IMG/VR virus record: IMGVR_UViG_3300013104_000009
Span: 1 to 47,521 of that record
DNA: 47,521 bases
Source: a virus
Reading direction: 5' to 3' (one strand)
The position numbers and the translations under genes are program-made. A model generated the notes under the pieces. That model searched no databases. It was not told the origin of the DNA and was given only the letters and a program-made list of their open reading frames with translations. Within the stretch, counting starts at the first letter, position 1, and every line of letters begins with the position of its first letter. Of this stretch, positions 25,211 to 33,124 are shown piece by piece.

Positions 25211-26595
25211 TACATCGCCCCTTGTGCAACGAGCATGTCGACGACATACGGGAACGCCGCCGTATGCTCGCGCATCAGCACGAGTTGACCGTTGCCGCTA
25301 GCATCGGCAAAGCCAATCATCTTGGCAGCGTCCGGCCCGGCTTGCGGCGTGATGCGGCCCGCTTGCTGGTTCGCAACGATCCACTGCATCAACTTCGTGA
25401 AGTCTGCCTTTGCCTCATCGATCGTCACGAGCACGGGGGCAGCGGGCGGCGTCGGTGCAACAGGTGCGCCACCAACCGCGCCAGCCGGGGAACCAGACGG
25501 CGCTGCCGCAGCGTTTCCCGCGAGCGCGGCGCGCAGTTCAGCCATCACCGCAAGCTTGGTTTCGCCCGACACGTCGAAACGTTGCAGCCACACGCCTGCG
25601 TTGTCTTTCAGCTTGGCCGGAACGTGGATGCGCACGTCCCACGGCAGGCCCGTCGCATCCAGATCAGCAACGACAACTGACGGTTGGGTTGCCGCAGCCG
25701 TAACAGGTGCGGCCGGCTGCTCGGTACCGTTTCCCGCCGGAACTTCCGGACGCGACATGAACTCCATATAGGCAGCGCTGCGCTTCGCGACGTAGATTCG
25801 GAACCATTCGGCCTGAGTATGGGACAGCGTAGCCGGCTTGTTGTTCAGCAGACCGGCAAGCGTGTTGTCGTCGATCTGCTGCGGGCCGGCGACGCGCAAC
25901 GCTTCGGTGTGCGCGTAGGCCAGTGCTGCGGCTTTCTTGGCGATCGGATCAGCGGAAACAGCAACGCTGGTATTGCTTGCGATCGCTGCGGGATTCACGG
26001 CGTATGCTACGACAGTTGCGCCGACGTTTTCCGGATACTTCGCCCGCAGTTCCAGTTCGATCGCCTTAACCATGTTCTTGTCGGCGCCCTTCTTGGTGCG
26101 CCATTCGCCGGACGGCGATTTTGTCTTGTTGCCGCTGTGGATGCGCTCGTCCCACGGCAGGCCGGTCGAATCAAACTCGGCGACGGCAGGGCTCGTCGCG
26201 GGGACATTCGCCGTATGGGCAGCCGCGCCATGGTCGGGCGCTACAGGGGCCGACGTGGCGGGCGGCAACGTTGCTGAAATATCCGTCGGCACCACGGGGG
26301 CAATCGTTGACGTTGCGACATCCGCAGAAGGCGCTGCATGTGCCGATGTCGCCGGGACGTTTCCCGCTGCACCGTTCAGCAGCGCGCCGAACGCGATTGC
26401 CGGATTCGTTTCGACGCCTGTCGACGGATCGTAGAGGGCGGATGCGGTATTCTCGACGGCTTGCTTAATGTGCGCCGGAACTTCCGGAGCGGCGCCGTTG
26501 ATGCTGACGGATGCGCCGAAATGTGCAGCAACGGTCGTGATGGCGTCGTGGGCGCTGATGGAGAAGGGGAACGAAAAGGTAAGGGTCGGTTGCAT
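25210..26595 (-). CDS. Ala/Pro-rich protein with two LPWD-RIH domains
   Basis: 461 residues. Two copies of one short domain are visible: TGLPWDERIHSGNKTKSPSG (about residues 147-190) and TGLPWDVRIHVPAKLKDNAG (about 316-360). Both run on to an ELRA helix. They are joined by Ala/Thr/Pro-rich linkers. Single copies of such LPWD-RIH sequences occur in many phage early proteins, to my recollection, without an assigned function. It is first in the leftward operon after the operator at 26645, so it is probably the earliest product of the replication set. AAGGA precedes the ATG. Confidence 0.8.
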   Translation of the reverse strand: MQPTLTFSFPFSISAHDAITTVAAHFGASVSINGAAPEVPAHIKQAVENTASALYDPSTGVETNPAIAFGALLNGAAGNVPATSAHAAPSADVATSTIAPVVPTDISATLPPATSAPVAPDHGAAAHTANVPATSPAVAEFDSTGLPWDERIHSGNKTKSPSGEWRTKKGADKNMVKAIELELRAKYPENVGATVVAYAVNPAAIASNTSVAVSADPIAKKAAALAYAHTEALRVAGPQQIDDNTLAGLLNNKPATLSHTQAEWFRIYVAKRSAAYMEFMSRPEVPAGNGTEQPAAPVTAAATQPSVVVADLDATGLPWDVRIHVPAKLKDNAGVWLQRFDVSGETKLAVMAELRAALAGNAAAAPSGSPAGAVGGAPVAPTPPAAPVLVTIDEAKADFTKLMQWIVANQQAGRITPQAGPDAAKMIGFADASGNGQLVLMREHTAAFPYVVDMLVAQGAM

Positions 26596-26612
26596 CGTGT
26601 TTCCTTTGGTTG

Positions 26613-26664
26613 TTGATGGGGTGCCACTGAATCGGTATCATACACCGATAGTAACGGTTTGCAA
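26613..26664. promoter_or_regulatory. Divergent promoters sharing one operator
   Basis: The palindrome ACCGATAGTAACGGT lies at 26644-26658. Leftward: TTGCAA (26664-26659), 16-base spacer holding the palindrome, TATGAT (26642-26637), driving the 26595 operon. Rightward: TTGATG (26613-26618), 17 bases, TATCAT (26636-26641), starting about 26648, inside the palindrome. One regulator could therefore control both early operons. Confidence 0.7.
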
Positions 26665-26678
26665 CTACGGAGTGAAAA

Positions 26679-28439
26679 TTGTCCAACCTTCGCGGATTTC
26701 AACAAAAACTTGATAGCGACGTTGACGGTGCATATCTAGGCGGTGCGCGCGCAGTGATGATGCAACTATCGACCGGTGGCGGTAAGACCGTCATCATGGG
26801 GCATCAGGCGAAGAAGCATATCAACAATCCTTGGAACCATCAGTTCCCGGCCGGTTGCAGCATTGCGCACCGGGGCGAACTGATCGGCCAAATGTCGCAA
26901 CAGCTTGCTCGTGAGAACGTACCGCACGGGCTGATCGCATCGGAAAAAGTCATCCGCACGATTGTTGCCGCACACGTCGAAGAATTCGGACGCACATTCT
27001 ACAACGCGCGCTCACCGTGGCGCGTGGCGTCAGTCGACACCATCACCAAGCGTCAACTAGGCGATTGGCCGGCAACGGTGGGCATGGTGCATATCGATGA
27101 AGCGCACCACGTGTTGCGCGAAAACAAGTGGGGAAAGGCAGCGGCGCTATTTGAGAATGCGCGCTTCTTGCTGCCAACCGCAACACCCGTTCGTGCCGAT
27201 AAGAAGGGGTTAGGCAGTCATGCGCACGGCATCGCCGATGTGCTCGTAGAAGGTCCGCCGATGCGTTGGCTGATCGACAATGCGTATCTGACCGACTACA
27301 AGGTGTACTGTATCAAGCCGGACGATTTGCAAACGGATGGGATCGGCGTTAATGCAAACGGCGAATTCAATCAGGACCAAGCGCGCGAAGCGGTGCACCG
27401 CTCCAAGAAGCTAGTTGGCAGCGTAGTCGATACTTACATCAAATACGCGTACGGCAAGCTTGGCGTTACGTTCGCGCAGGACATCGAAGAAGCCCGCAAG
27501 ATCACCGAAGAATTCAACCGCAAGGGTGTGCCGGCCGCGATGCTGACCGGCGAAGACACCGAAGAACACCGACGCGCGACGATCCGCAAATTCCGCAACC
27601 GTGAGTTGTGGCAGCTAGTCAACGTCGATCTGTTCGGCGAAGGTTTCGATTTGCCGGCAATCGAATGCGTCAGCTTCGCGCGAATGACTGCATCGTTTTC
27701 CTTGTACGCGCAGATGTGGGGCCGCGCGCTTCGCTTGATGATTTCGCAAATACTTGCTGGCGCGTGGGATACCTATAGCGTTGCGCAACGATTCGAATTC
27801 ATCAGGGCGAGCGGTAAGCCGTTTGCCTATATCTTCGATCATGTCGGCAACTTCTACTTTCATAAGGGGCCGCCCGACAAGTCGCGCCTGTGGACGCTTG
27901 ACGCAGGCACCAAACGCAAGTCGGCAACAGATGACGGCATCCCCATGCGCGTCTGTCTTAACGTTGATTGCGCGCTGCCATATGAGCGTGTGTATTCGTG
28001 CTGCCCGTACTGCGGCACCGACGCACCGCCGCCGGCTGAACGCGGCGGACCCGCGCAAGTGGACGGCGACTTGACGCTGATCGACCCGGCATTGCTCGCG
28101 CAATATCGCGGCGAAATCAACAAGATCGATGGTCCCGCACCGACAGTGCTGGGCGTCGCATATCTTGCCGTCATCAAGACGCACAACATCAGGCAAGCGG
28201 CGCAGTTCCGCTTGCGCAGTGCGATGTCGTATTGGTACGCGCAAGTGTGCCGTGAAGATGATGCACGCGTGCATCATCGGCGCTTCTGGTTCACGTTTGG
28301 TATCGACAGCATGCATGCAATGACGCTCGGACAACCCGAAGCGGAAACACTACACGCGCGCATCATTGTGGACCTAACGAATCGCGGTATCATAGTGCCG
28401 TCTGACCTGAATGTTACTAACGAAATGGAGCAAGTATGA
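26679..28439 (+). CDS. SF2 DEAH-box DNA helicase
   Basis: 586 residues from a TTG start with ACGGAG upstream. Helicase motifs in order: Walker A STGGGKT (31-37), DEAH (140-143), motif III TATP (167-170), and in the second lobe MTASFSLYAQMWGRALR (motif VI). The C-terminal third carries CLNVDCALPYERVYSCCPYCG, a zinc-binding knuckle. It resembles RAD25/Ssl2-type phage helicases and would unwind DNA at replication forks. It is first in the rightward early operon. Confidence 0.9.
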   Translation: MSNLRGFQQKLDSDVDGAYLGGARAVMMQLSTGGGKTVIMGHQAKKHINNPWNHQFPAGCSIAHRGELIGQMSQQLARENVPHGLIASEKVIRTIVAAHVEEFGRTFYNARSPWRVASVDTITKRQLGDWPATVGMVHIDEAHHVLRENKWGKAAALFENARFLLPTATPVRADKKGLGSHAHGIADVLVEGPPMRWLIDNAYLTDYKVYCIKPDDLQTDGIGVNANGEFNQDQAREAVHRSKKLVGSVVDTYIKYAYGKLGVTFAQDIEEARKITEEFNRKGVPAAMLTGEDTEEHRRATIRKFRNRELWQLVNVDLFGEGFDLPAIECVSFARMTASFSLYAQMWGRALRLMISQILAGAWDTYSVAQRFEFIRASGKPFAYIFDHVGNFYFHKGPPDKSRLWTLDAGTKRKSATDDGIPMRVCLNVDCALPYERVYSCCPYCGTDAPPPAERGGPAQVDGDLTLIDPALLAQYRGEINKIDGPAPTVLGVAYLAVIKTHNIRQAAQFRLRSAMSYWYAQVCREDDARVHHRRFWFTFGIDSMHAMTLGQPEAETLHARIIVDLTNRGIIVPSDLNVTNEMEQV

Positions 28440-28762
28440 ACACTGTCGGCAAAGATGATGTCATCCGCCACTTGAAGCAGATACGCGCGACGCTCACACA
28501 CGCGCTGACGCAGCCGGACATCAGCGTTACGCGCTTCAATGCGATCCGCGAACAACTGCTGCCGCTCGACGAGGAACTGCGCAAGCTTGGCATTGATCCG
28601 GAGCCGACGCCGCAGATGGGCCACGCGTACGTAAAGCTGACGCGGTATCAACAACGTCGGCGCGCTCGGGCCAGCAAATTTCCATCGTACGAACAACGCC
28701 TGCGCGAGAAGCGCGCGCAGAAATGGCTTGACGCGCAAGGCGCCGACGATGAAAACAATTGA
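28436..28762 (+). CDS. Hypothetical early protein
   Basis: 108 residues, helical and very basic in its second half (QQRRRARASKFPSYEQRLREKR). The start overlaps the helicase stop by four bases (ATGA), and its end overlaps the nuclease start. No family recognised. The position between a helicase and a nuclease and the charge suggest a DNA-associated accessory role, an inference only. Confidence 0.75.
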   Translation: MNTVGKDDVIRHLKQIRATLTHALTQPDISVTRFNAIREQLLPLDEELRKLGIDPEPTPQMGHAYVKLTRYQQRRRARASKFPSYEQRLREKRAQKWLDAQGADDENN

Positions 28763-29243
28763 CGAATGGGCGCATCGGTGGGGCATCCCGGCGCAGGCAA
28801 TGGACGAACTTAAGGCGGTCATGGGCGTTGCGGCACTTAGCGTCATGAGCGTGCCAGATAGCGGTACGGCGCCCGGCAGTGAAGGGCGTCAACAGTCGCT
28901 CGTACGACTCGAAGCCGCGAAGCTCGGCATTCACTTGTTCCGCAACAACAGCGGCGCATTTAAAGACGAGTCCGGGCGCCTGATCCGCTACGGACTCGCG
29001 AATGAATCAAAGCAGGTCAACGAGGTTTTGAAGTCGCCCGACCTGATCGGATGGCGTAAGCGGCTCATCACGCCCGACATGGTGGGGACGATCATCGGCC
29101 AATGCACCATGCGCGAAATGAAGTACGAGGGTTGGACGTTCAATCCGAACGACCCGCACGAGCAGGCGCAGTTCAATTTTTTGAAGTTGGGGATTGCTGA
29201 CGGTTGCGATGCAGCCTTTGCAACCGGCCCCGGAACGTTGTAA
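28749..29243 (+). CDS. VRR-NUC nuclease
   Basis: 164 residues from ATG 28749. The pattern GRQQSLVRLEAAKLGIHLFRNNSGAF, then SPDLIGW, then MREMKYEGW shows the VRR-NUC fold of the PD-(D/E)XK superfamily: a helix Glu, the Asp of SPDL and the E-x-K of EMK. Such proteins cut branched or structured DNA and often sit beside phage helicases, as here. It overlaps the preceding gene by 14 bases. The stop is followed by a short gap to a TetR-like gene. Confidence 0.85.
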   Translation: MKTIDEWAHRWGIPAQAMDELKAVMGVAALSVMSVPDSGTAPGSEGRQQSLVRLEAAKLGIHLFRNNSGAFKDESGRLIRYGLANESKQVNEVLKSPDLIGWRKRLITPDMVGTIIGQCTMREMKYEGWTFNPNDPHEQAQFNFLKLGIADGCDAAFATGPGTL

Positions 29244-29283
29244 CATTCACACCACCAATCGAAACTAACGGAGAATTTCCATA

Positions 29284-29604
29284 ATGGCTCAAGAACGCAT
29301 GACTGCCGAAGCGCGAACCGCGCAACTGATCGCGGCCGGCTACAAGATCGCGAAAGCGAAAGGCATCGCCAAGGTAACGCGCGCCGCCGTGGCTCGTGAG
29401 ACGAAGGTGTCGGACGGCCTGCTGAACCGCTACTTCGGCACACGCGAAGGGCTGCGAACGGCTGTGATGCAGCATGCGGCAGATCAGCGCGACGCTGCTA
29501 CATTGGCAGCCGCCGCCATGGTCTACGAACTTGACGAAATCACCATGACGAAAGCGCTACGTGTCGAAGTGGCACGGTTGCGTATCGGATGGACTCGGAA
29601 CTGA
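29284..29604 (+). CDS. Short TetR-like DNA-binding regulator
   Basis: 106 residues. Residues about 10-55 are a TetR-type helix-turn-helix: AYKIAKAKG-like helix, then VTRAAVARETKVSDGLLNRYFGTREGLR. The ligand-binding domain of full TetR proteins (usually 190 or more residues) is missing, so it would not respond to a small molecule in the usual way. It is in the rightward early operon whose promoter overlaps a palindrome of the kind TetR proteins bind, making it the first candidate for the operator regulator. ACGGAG precedes the ATG. Confidence 0.82.
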   Translation: MAQERMTAEARTAQLIAAGYKIAKAKGIAKVTRAAVARETKVSDGLLNRYFGTREGLRTAVMQHAADQRDAATLAAAAMVYELDEITMTKALRVEVARLRIGWTRN

Positions 29605-29627
29605 CCGGACGCCGCGCCGATACCGTA

Positions 29628-29652
29628 AAAGCCCGCCGCGTGCGGGCTTTTT
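29628..29652 (+). terminator. Intrinsic terminator after TetR-like gene
   Basis: AAAGCCCGC pairs with GCGGGCTTT (stem 29631-29636 with 29642-29647, loop CGCGT), followed by TTTTTC. It ends the helicase to regulator operon. Confidence 0.9.
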
Positions 29653-29662
29653 CATTTTCTGC

Positions 29663-29692
29663 TTGCATTGGAGAAAGTAACGGTTTTATACT
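29663..29692 (+). promoter_or_regulatory. Promoter with operator half-site
   Basis: TTGCAT (29663-29668), an 18-base spacer with AGTAACGGT (29676-29684), then TATACT (29687-29692). It drives the exported protein at 29724 and probably the whole small-gene run to 33095. Only half of the palindrome is conserved, so binding may be weaker than at the other sites. Confidence 0.72.
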
Positions 29693-29723
29693 TGTTTCCG
29701 TTGTCAACCTAACGGAGCGAAAA

Positions 29724-30185
29724 ATGTTACTCACATGCGTTGTATTTGCACTGGTGTCCGGTACCGCCGCCCTGTTCGCGTTTGCGTATCGGATGGACAA
29801 ATGGCACGGTGTGCTTGGCGTCGTCGCGCTTGGCCTCTGGATGTTCAATATGCAGCCGGCGCACGCTCAGGCGCGCGGCGATGAGAATTGGCCTGCGATA
29901 AACCAACTGCCGATGGAACCGATCCTTGTCGGCAACAACATTCTTGGCGATCGTATCATTCTGTTCGCGCAGTTCTGCGGCGGCGAAGGTGACGGTTCGA
30001 GGCGCGATCATATGCACGTGTACGCGGTCTACAACGCGCGCAACACGTTCTTGCAGGGCGGATGCTGGCAGTACGATCCGGCGTTCACCAAGCGCACCAA
30101 GAGCATCAAATTTTTCAGCATGAGCGGTGACGGTTGGGGTAGCTGGCCGCTCGACGCATTCCACAAGCCCCGCTACGTCAAGTGA
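29724..30185 (+). CDS. Exported or membrane-anchored hypothetical protein
   Basis: 153 residues from ATG 29724 (ACGGAG upstream). Residues 1-20 and 27-45 are hydrophobic, and MQPAHAQA at about 43-50 looks like a signal peptidase site. The mature part (about 105 residues) has two cysteines that could form a disulphide (FAQFCGG and QGGCWQYD) and aromatic-rich strands. It is first after a strong promoter. No family recognised; a periplasmic role such as superinfection exclusion is a guess. Confidence 0.78.
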   Translation: MLLTCVVFALVSGTAALFAFAYRMDKWHGVLGVVALGLWMFNMQPAHAQARGDENWPAINQLPMEPILVGNNILGDRIILFAQFCGGEGDGSRRDHMHVYAVYNARNTFLQGGCWQYDPAFTKRTKSIKFFSMSGDGWGSWPLDAFHKPRYVK

Positions 30186-30192
30186 GGAAAAC

Positions 30193-30813
30193 ATGACTCC
30201 CGCTCAAGAAGCAAAAGCATATGCCGCCGCTAACGGTTTTGTGCTCGGCACCATTCCAGCCACGCGCCGCTATACGGTACGGGTGCTGAACAAAGCGACG
30301 GGTGTTGCAATTGACGATCCGATTGCCGAAGTCGGAGGGTACCCGGCAGCGCTGAACGCAATGAAACGTCACGTTGAGGTCAATAGCAATCTGGCGCGCG
30401 CGATTCAACTGGCGACAACGCCGAAGCTGGATGCCGCGATCCTCAGTGACAACGTGCGCGCGATCCTCAGTGTCAACGTGCACGCGATTCAGTTGGCGTC
30501 AGGTGTCGAACTTGATCAACTCGCCGAAGCGTGGAATTTGCCGAAGCGCGAATGTAAGGTATCGGGCAAGCCGCACCCGCAGACCGACGCAGACTATCGC
30601 AATGTGCTGTTGCGCAACAGCGCTCGTCGTATGCCGGTCCCGAAACTCATCAAATATACTCATCGCCTCGAATTCCGTATGCGTCCGGACGGTCATACAT
30701 TCCATTGGGACTACCCGTCACATGCTCAGGCGCTGCGCGAGTTGCGTCAAACCATGTCGAACAAGCAACAGCGCCCCATCTATGTCAACCTGTTCCCGAT
30801 CCGTGAGGCGTGA
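30193..30813 (+). CDS. Hypothetical protein with an internal tandem duplication
   Basis: 206 residues from ATG 30193 (GTGAGGAAA upstream). The N-terminal 60 residues have the feel of a small alpha/beta module (GTIPATRRYTVRVLN). A 24-bp unit is repeated in tandem at 30436-30483, duplicating eight residues around ILSDNVRA. The C-terminus contains FRMRPDGHTFHWDYP. No family recognised. Confidence 0.78.
   Translation: MTPAQEAKAYAAANGFVLGTIPATRRYTVRVLNKATGVAIDDPIAEVGGYPAALNAMKRHVEVNSNLARAIQLATTPKLDAAILSDNVRAILSVNVHAIQLASGVELDQLAEAWNLPKRECKVSGKPHPQTDADYRNVLLRNSARRMPVPKLIKYTHRLEFRMRPDGHTFHWDYPSHAQALRELRQTMSNKQQRPIYVNLFPIREA
30436..30483 (+). repeat. 24-bp tandem repeat, two copies
   Basis: Two in-frame 24-bp units (30436-30459 and 30460-30483) differing at only two bases. 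They add eight residues to the gene without a frameshift and point to recent slippage. Confidence 0.88.
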
Positions 30814-30814
30814 C

Positions 30815-30991
30815 ATGCAACTGACTCAAGCCGAAGTCGACTATCTGCTGAAACAGCCCGACGTCGCGAACACGCTTGCGCGATACAACCGGGCGCAGGC
30901 ATACCAGACTACCGCAGACGATGCGCGCATCGCGCTCGTGAAACGGTCCCGCGAGTTTGAGCGCATCGAGCGCGACACCGCCAAGCGCTAG
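30815..30991 (+). CDS. Hypothetical small protein
   Basis: 58 residues from ATG 30815, two bases after the preceding stop, with GTGAGG upstream. It starts MQLTQAEVDYLLKQPDVANT and is all-helical and highly charged. No family recognised. It lies just upstream of a small gene and an XRE regulator, the kind of neighbourhood where anti-defence genes are found. Confidence 0.7.
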   Translation: MQLTQAEVDYLLKQPDVANTLARYNRAQAYQTTADDARIALVKRSREFERIERDTAKR

Positions 30992-30993
30992 TC

Positions 30994-31203
30994 ATGTCCG
31001 AGCCAATCTTCAACCTAGGCAATCCGGTGAGCAAGCAATGCGCGATGCGTGACGACGGCGTGTGGTTCATTCGTCGCAAGCGTCATAACGCGCCCGGTTG
31101 GTCAGGTTGGGAGTTGGCACCCTTCAACTCACGTCCGGAGTATGCGTGGTACTCCGGGCAGCATGCAAGGTTGCCGCAATGGAAAGTCTCGGGCAGCGAC
31201 TAA
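30994..31203 (+). CDS. Hypothetical small tryptophan-rich protein
   Basis: 69 residues with six tryptophans. The C-terminal half, WSGWELAPFNSRPEYAWYSG, suggests a compact beta fold. Two bases separate it from the preceding stop. It overlaps the XRE regulator start by 25 bases in another frame. No family recognised. Confidence 0.72.
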   Translation: MSEPIFNLGNPVSKQCAMRDDGVWFIRRKRHNAPGWSGWELAPFNSRPEYAWYSGQHARLPQWKVSGSD

Positions 31204-31466
31204 AACGGATACGTAAGCAGCGCGGTATGTCGCAGGATCAATTCGCCCGGATGTTTGGAATTACCGGGCGATCGTATGGAAACATCGAGACGGACCGCAA
31301 TCAGCCGGGCGTGTTCACTGTCGCAACGATCGCAACCCGGCTGAATCTCGATCTTCACACCCTCATATTCGGGAAACCTTATGGAAATGACAAAAGTAAC
31401 GCAAGCGTCGCAAGTGTCGGCACATCTTCAACGCGCAGCAAAGTTTGCGCTTGCTGTGGGCGCTGA
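31179..31466 (+). CDS. XRE-family transcriptional regulator
   Basis: 95 residues from ATG 31179. Residues about 4-60 are a Cro/C1-type helix-turn-helix: LGQRLKRIRKQRGMSQDQFA followed by FGITGRSYGNIETDRNQPG. The tail ends in KVCACCGR, a short cysteine knuckle. Its end overlaps the next gene by 86 bases in a different frame. It could repress this operon or, like anti-CRISPR-associated proteins, control the small genes just upstream. Confidence 0.87.
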   Translation: MESLGQRLKRIRKQRGMSQDQFARMFGITGRSYGNIETDRNQPGVFTVATIATRLNLDLHTLIFGKPYGNDKSNASVASVGTSSTRSKVCACCGR

Positions 31467-31815
31467 TATTCACATGAATGCGGAAGGTGACAGCCTGTTG
31501 GCGAAGTTCGCCGACAGTGATCGTTATCACTTCGATCCGGAGCACGTTACGTTGCACTGTCTCGAAGCGCTCGGGCAGGCGCGCACGTTCGGACTTGTCG
31601 CGTACTCGTACGTGCATGCCGACAAGCTGGTGCGCGGCTTGTCTCCGCTTGTGGTTCGTGTGGTGTTTTGCAATACCGATGTGCGCGTGCAGATCGGTGC
31701 ATCGCGTTGGTACGTCGACGACCACTCCAGCACCCCGGTTGCGATGCGTAAGGCGATCTTGACAGCATTCTGCGCTTATTACGATGAAGCAATTGCGCCC
31801 TATACCGAAGCGTGA
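31381..31815 (+). CDS. Hypothetical protein
   Basis: 144 residues with no family recognised. Alpha/beta in character (LVVRVVFCNTDVRVQIGASRWYVDDH). The start at 31381 lies inside the XRE gene end, and the stop overlaps the next start by 32 bases. The dense overlap with both neighbours and good codon use support a real gene. Confidence 0.75.
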   Translation: MEMTKVTQASQVSAHLQRAAKFALAVGADIHMNAEGDSLLAKFADSDRYHFDPEHVTLHCLEALGQARTFGLVAYSYVHADKLVRGLSPLVVRVVFCNTDVRVQIGASRWYVDDHSSTPVAMRKAILTAFCAYYDEAIAPYTEA

Positions 31816-31993
31816 CTTGCTGCCGTCGTCGCAGCCCGATCATTTCACCCGCGCGCTTGATGAGACGTATGAGCGCGGTTTCTTGCTAGGGCGTGCGGCC
31901 GGAATCGAACATGCGTTGCAATTGCTTCGTGACGCAGACATTCCCAACATTGGCGATATCGTCGCCGCTTTGACCCGGAGTAAATATGGTTAG
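31784..31993 (+). CDS. Hypothetical small protein
   Basis: 69 residues. The start is inside the previous gene and the stop overlaps the next start by eight bases. The middle RALDETYERGFLLGRAAGIEHALQ is one amphipathic helix; no family recognised. Confidence 0.68.
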   Translation: MKQLRPIPKRDLLPSSQPDHFTRALDETYERGFLLGRAAGIEHALQLLRDADIPNIGDIVAALTRSKYG

Positions 31994-32198
31994 CGTTGTG
32001 CTGCTGAATCTGACGGTTTGCAGCGAGCCCGATTACATGGTGCGTGTGACGGACGACGAATGTAACGAATGGTATTTGGCCATCGGTGCGCGTAACACGT
32101 GGAAACGCCTTAGCGCAATCAATCATGCTCGTCGGTATGCACGTCACAATCCCAAACATTCGGTTCACGTTGAACTTGTACGGAGTAAATATCGATGA
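31986..32198 (+). CDS. Hypothetical small protein
   Basis: 70 residues, beta-rich start (VSVVLLNLTVCSEPDYMVRV) and a basic end (HARRYARHNPKH). CGGAGTAAAT precedes the ATG. It overlaps both neighbours, and its stop overlaps the next start by four bases. No family recognised. Confidence 0.7.
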   Translation: MVSVVLLNLTVCSEPDYMVRVTDDECNEWYLAIGARNTWKRLSAINHARRYARHNPKHSVHVELVRSKYR

Positions 32199-32635
32199 AA
32201 AACTATAACTGCTACACCTGTCAGGAACCGATGAAGGTGTCGATTCACTTTCATACCTACATTCGTCAGCATGGTCCGCAGCAACAGCGCTGTCCGCTAT
32301 GCGGTGCGGTGCATTCGGTCGACGGCAAGAACGAAATCCGACTGTTGACGCCCGGAGCACCGCTCGCGAAGCTGTCGCAGGAATATCCGTATCCGCAGTA
32401 CGCACCATACCGCGTCGGCGGTTACCGCGTGCGCTTTGAAAACGGTAACTGGTCAAAGTCGCTCGTCACGTGGGATGCGGACAACCACGCTTGGCGCGAT
32501 GGGCCGATCCTGTATCGAGATGGCAGCATCGTCGCGTGGCAGGGGCTCGCCGGCGACATGGAGCACACGAAGCGCATGCCCTACGATTTGGGCCAACCGC
32601 TGCCGATCGCAGCAATCGAAGAGGATGAAGAATGA
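32195..32635 (+). CDS. Zinc-ribbon protein
   Basis: 146 residues. The N-terminus has two CxxC pairs, CYTCQEP (residues 6-9) and RCPLCGAVH (about 32-35), spaced as in a zinc ribbon. The remainder has aromatic-rich strands (YPYPQYAPYRVGGYRVRFENG) and an acidic tail EEDEE. Such small zinc proteins in phages often bind nucleic acids or host polymerase, but no family match is claimed here. Coupled to both neighbours. Confidence 0.75.
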   Translation: MKNYNCYTCQEPMKVSIHFHTYIRQHGPQQQRCPLCGAVHSVDGKNEIRLLTPGAPLAKLSQEYPYPQYAPYRVGGYRVRFENGNWSKSLVTWDADNHAWRDGPILYRDGSIVAWQGLAGDMEHTKRMPYDLGQPLPIAAIEEDEE

Positions 32636-32877
32636 GCAGGCATTTGAAGCACCACGTAGCAAGAGCCCTGTTTCGCATCGCCACCCACATTCAGGAACGT
32701 CACAAGTTCCCGGTCGCTTTCGCGCTCAGGATCGATGGTGACAACTTGCCCGGCGATACAGGGAATGTGCAGGCAACTGCACTCGTGCTGTCCCGCGAAG
32801 ATGCCGACGCGATTCAATCGATTCTGGTCGAACGCAAGTTGATGATTCTGCCGCTCATCATGGAGGACTTCGAGTGA
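32632..32877 (+). CDS. Hypothetical small protein
   Basis: 81 residues, overlapping both neighbours by four bases (ATGA and GTGA). The N-terminus is basic and helical; FALRIDGDNLPGDTGNVQA suggests a beta hairpin. No family recognised. Confidence 0.7.
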   Translation: MSRHLKHHVARALFRIATHIQERHKFPVAFALRIDGDNLPGDTGNVQATALVLSREDADAIQSILVERKLMILPLIMEDFE

Positions 32878-33095
32878 AGCTCGTCTACAAATGCTCGCAT
32901 TGCGGTGTGATGCGTGAAGTGAACGCGCCGACGTCGCTGTATCCGGTCGCGCCCGAAGCATACCTTTTTGCACTCGATGGTACGACTGACTGGCGTGGCA
33001 TGGTGGTACCGGAATTCCGCAAATGGATACGCCACCCGTGCGAGCCTGACATACATGGCATCGCGCCACTTGTAGCGGTGATTGACCGCGACTGA
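32874..33095 (+). CDS. Small zinc-binding hypothetical protein
   Basis: 73 residues from a GTG start overlapping the previous stop. KCSHCGVMREV gives one CxxC, and a later HPCEPDIHG could supply the other ligands. It is last in the small-gene operon, followed at once by a terminator. No family recognised. Confidence 0.7.
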   Translation: MKLVYKCSHCGVMREVNAPTSLYPVAPEAYLFALDGTTDWRGMVVPEFRKWIRHPCEPDIHGIAPLVAVIDRD

Positions 33096-33100
33096 CGAAA

Positions 33101-33124
33101 CGCCCGCACCTAGCGGGCGTTTTG
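33101..33124 (+). terminator. Intrinsic terminator of the small-gene operon
   Basis: CGCCCGC (33101-33107) pairs with GCGGGCG (33113-33119), loop ACCTA, followed by TTTTG. Just downstream, TGTTACACT at 33128-33136 is an extended -10-like box that may start the transcript for the ribbon-helix-helix and primase genes. Confidence 0.85.
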
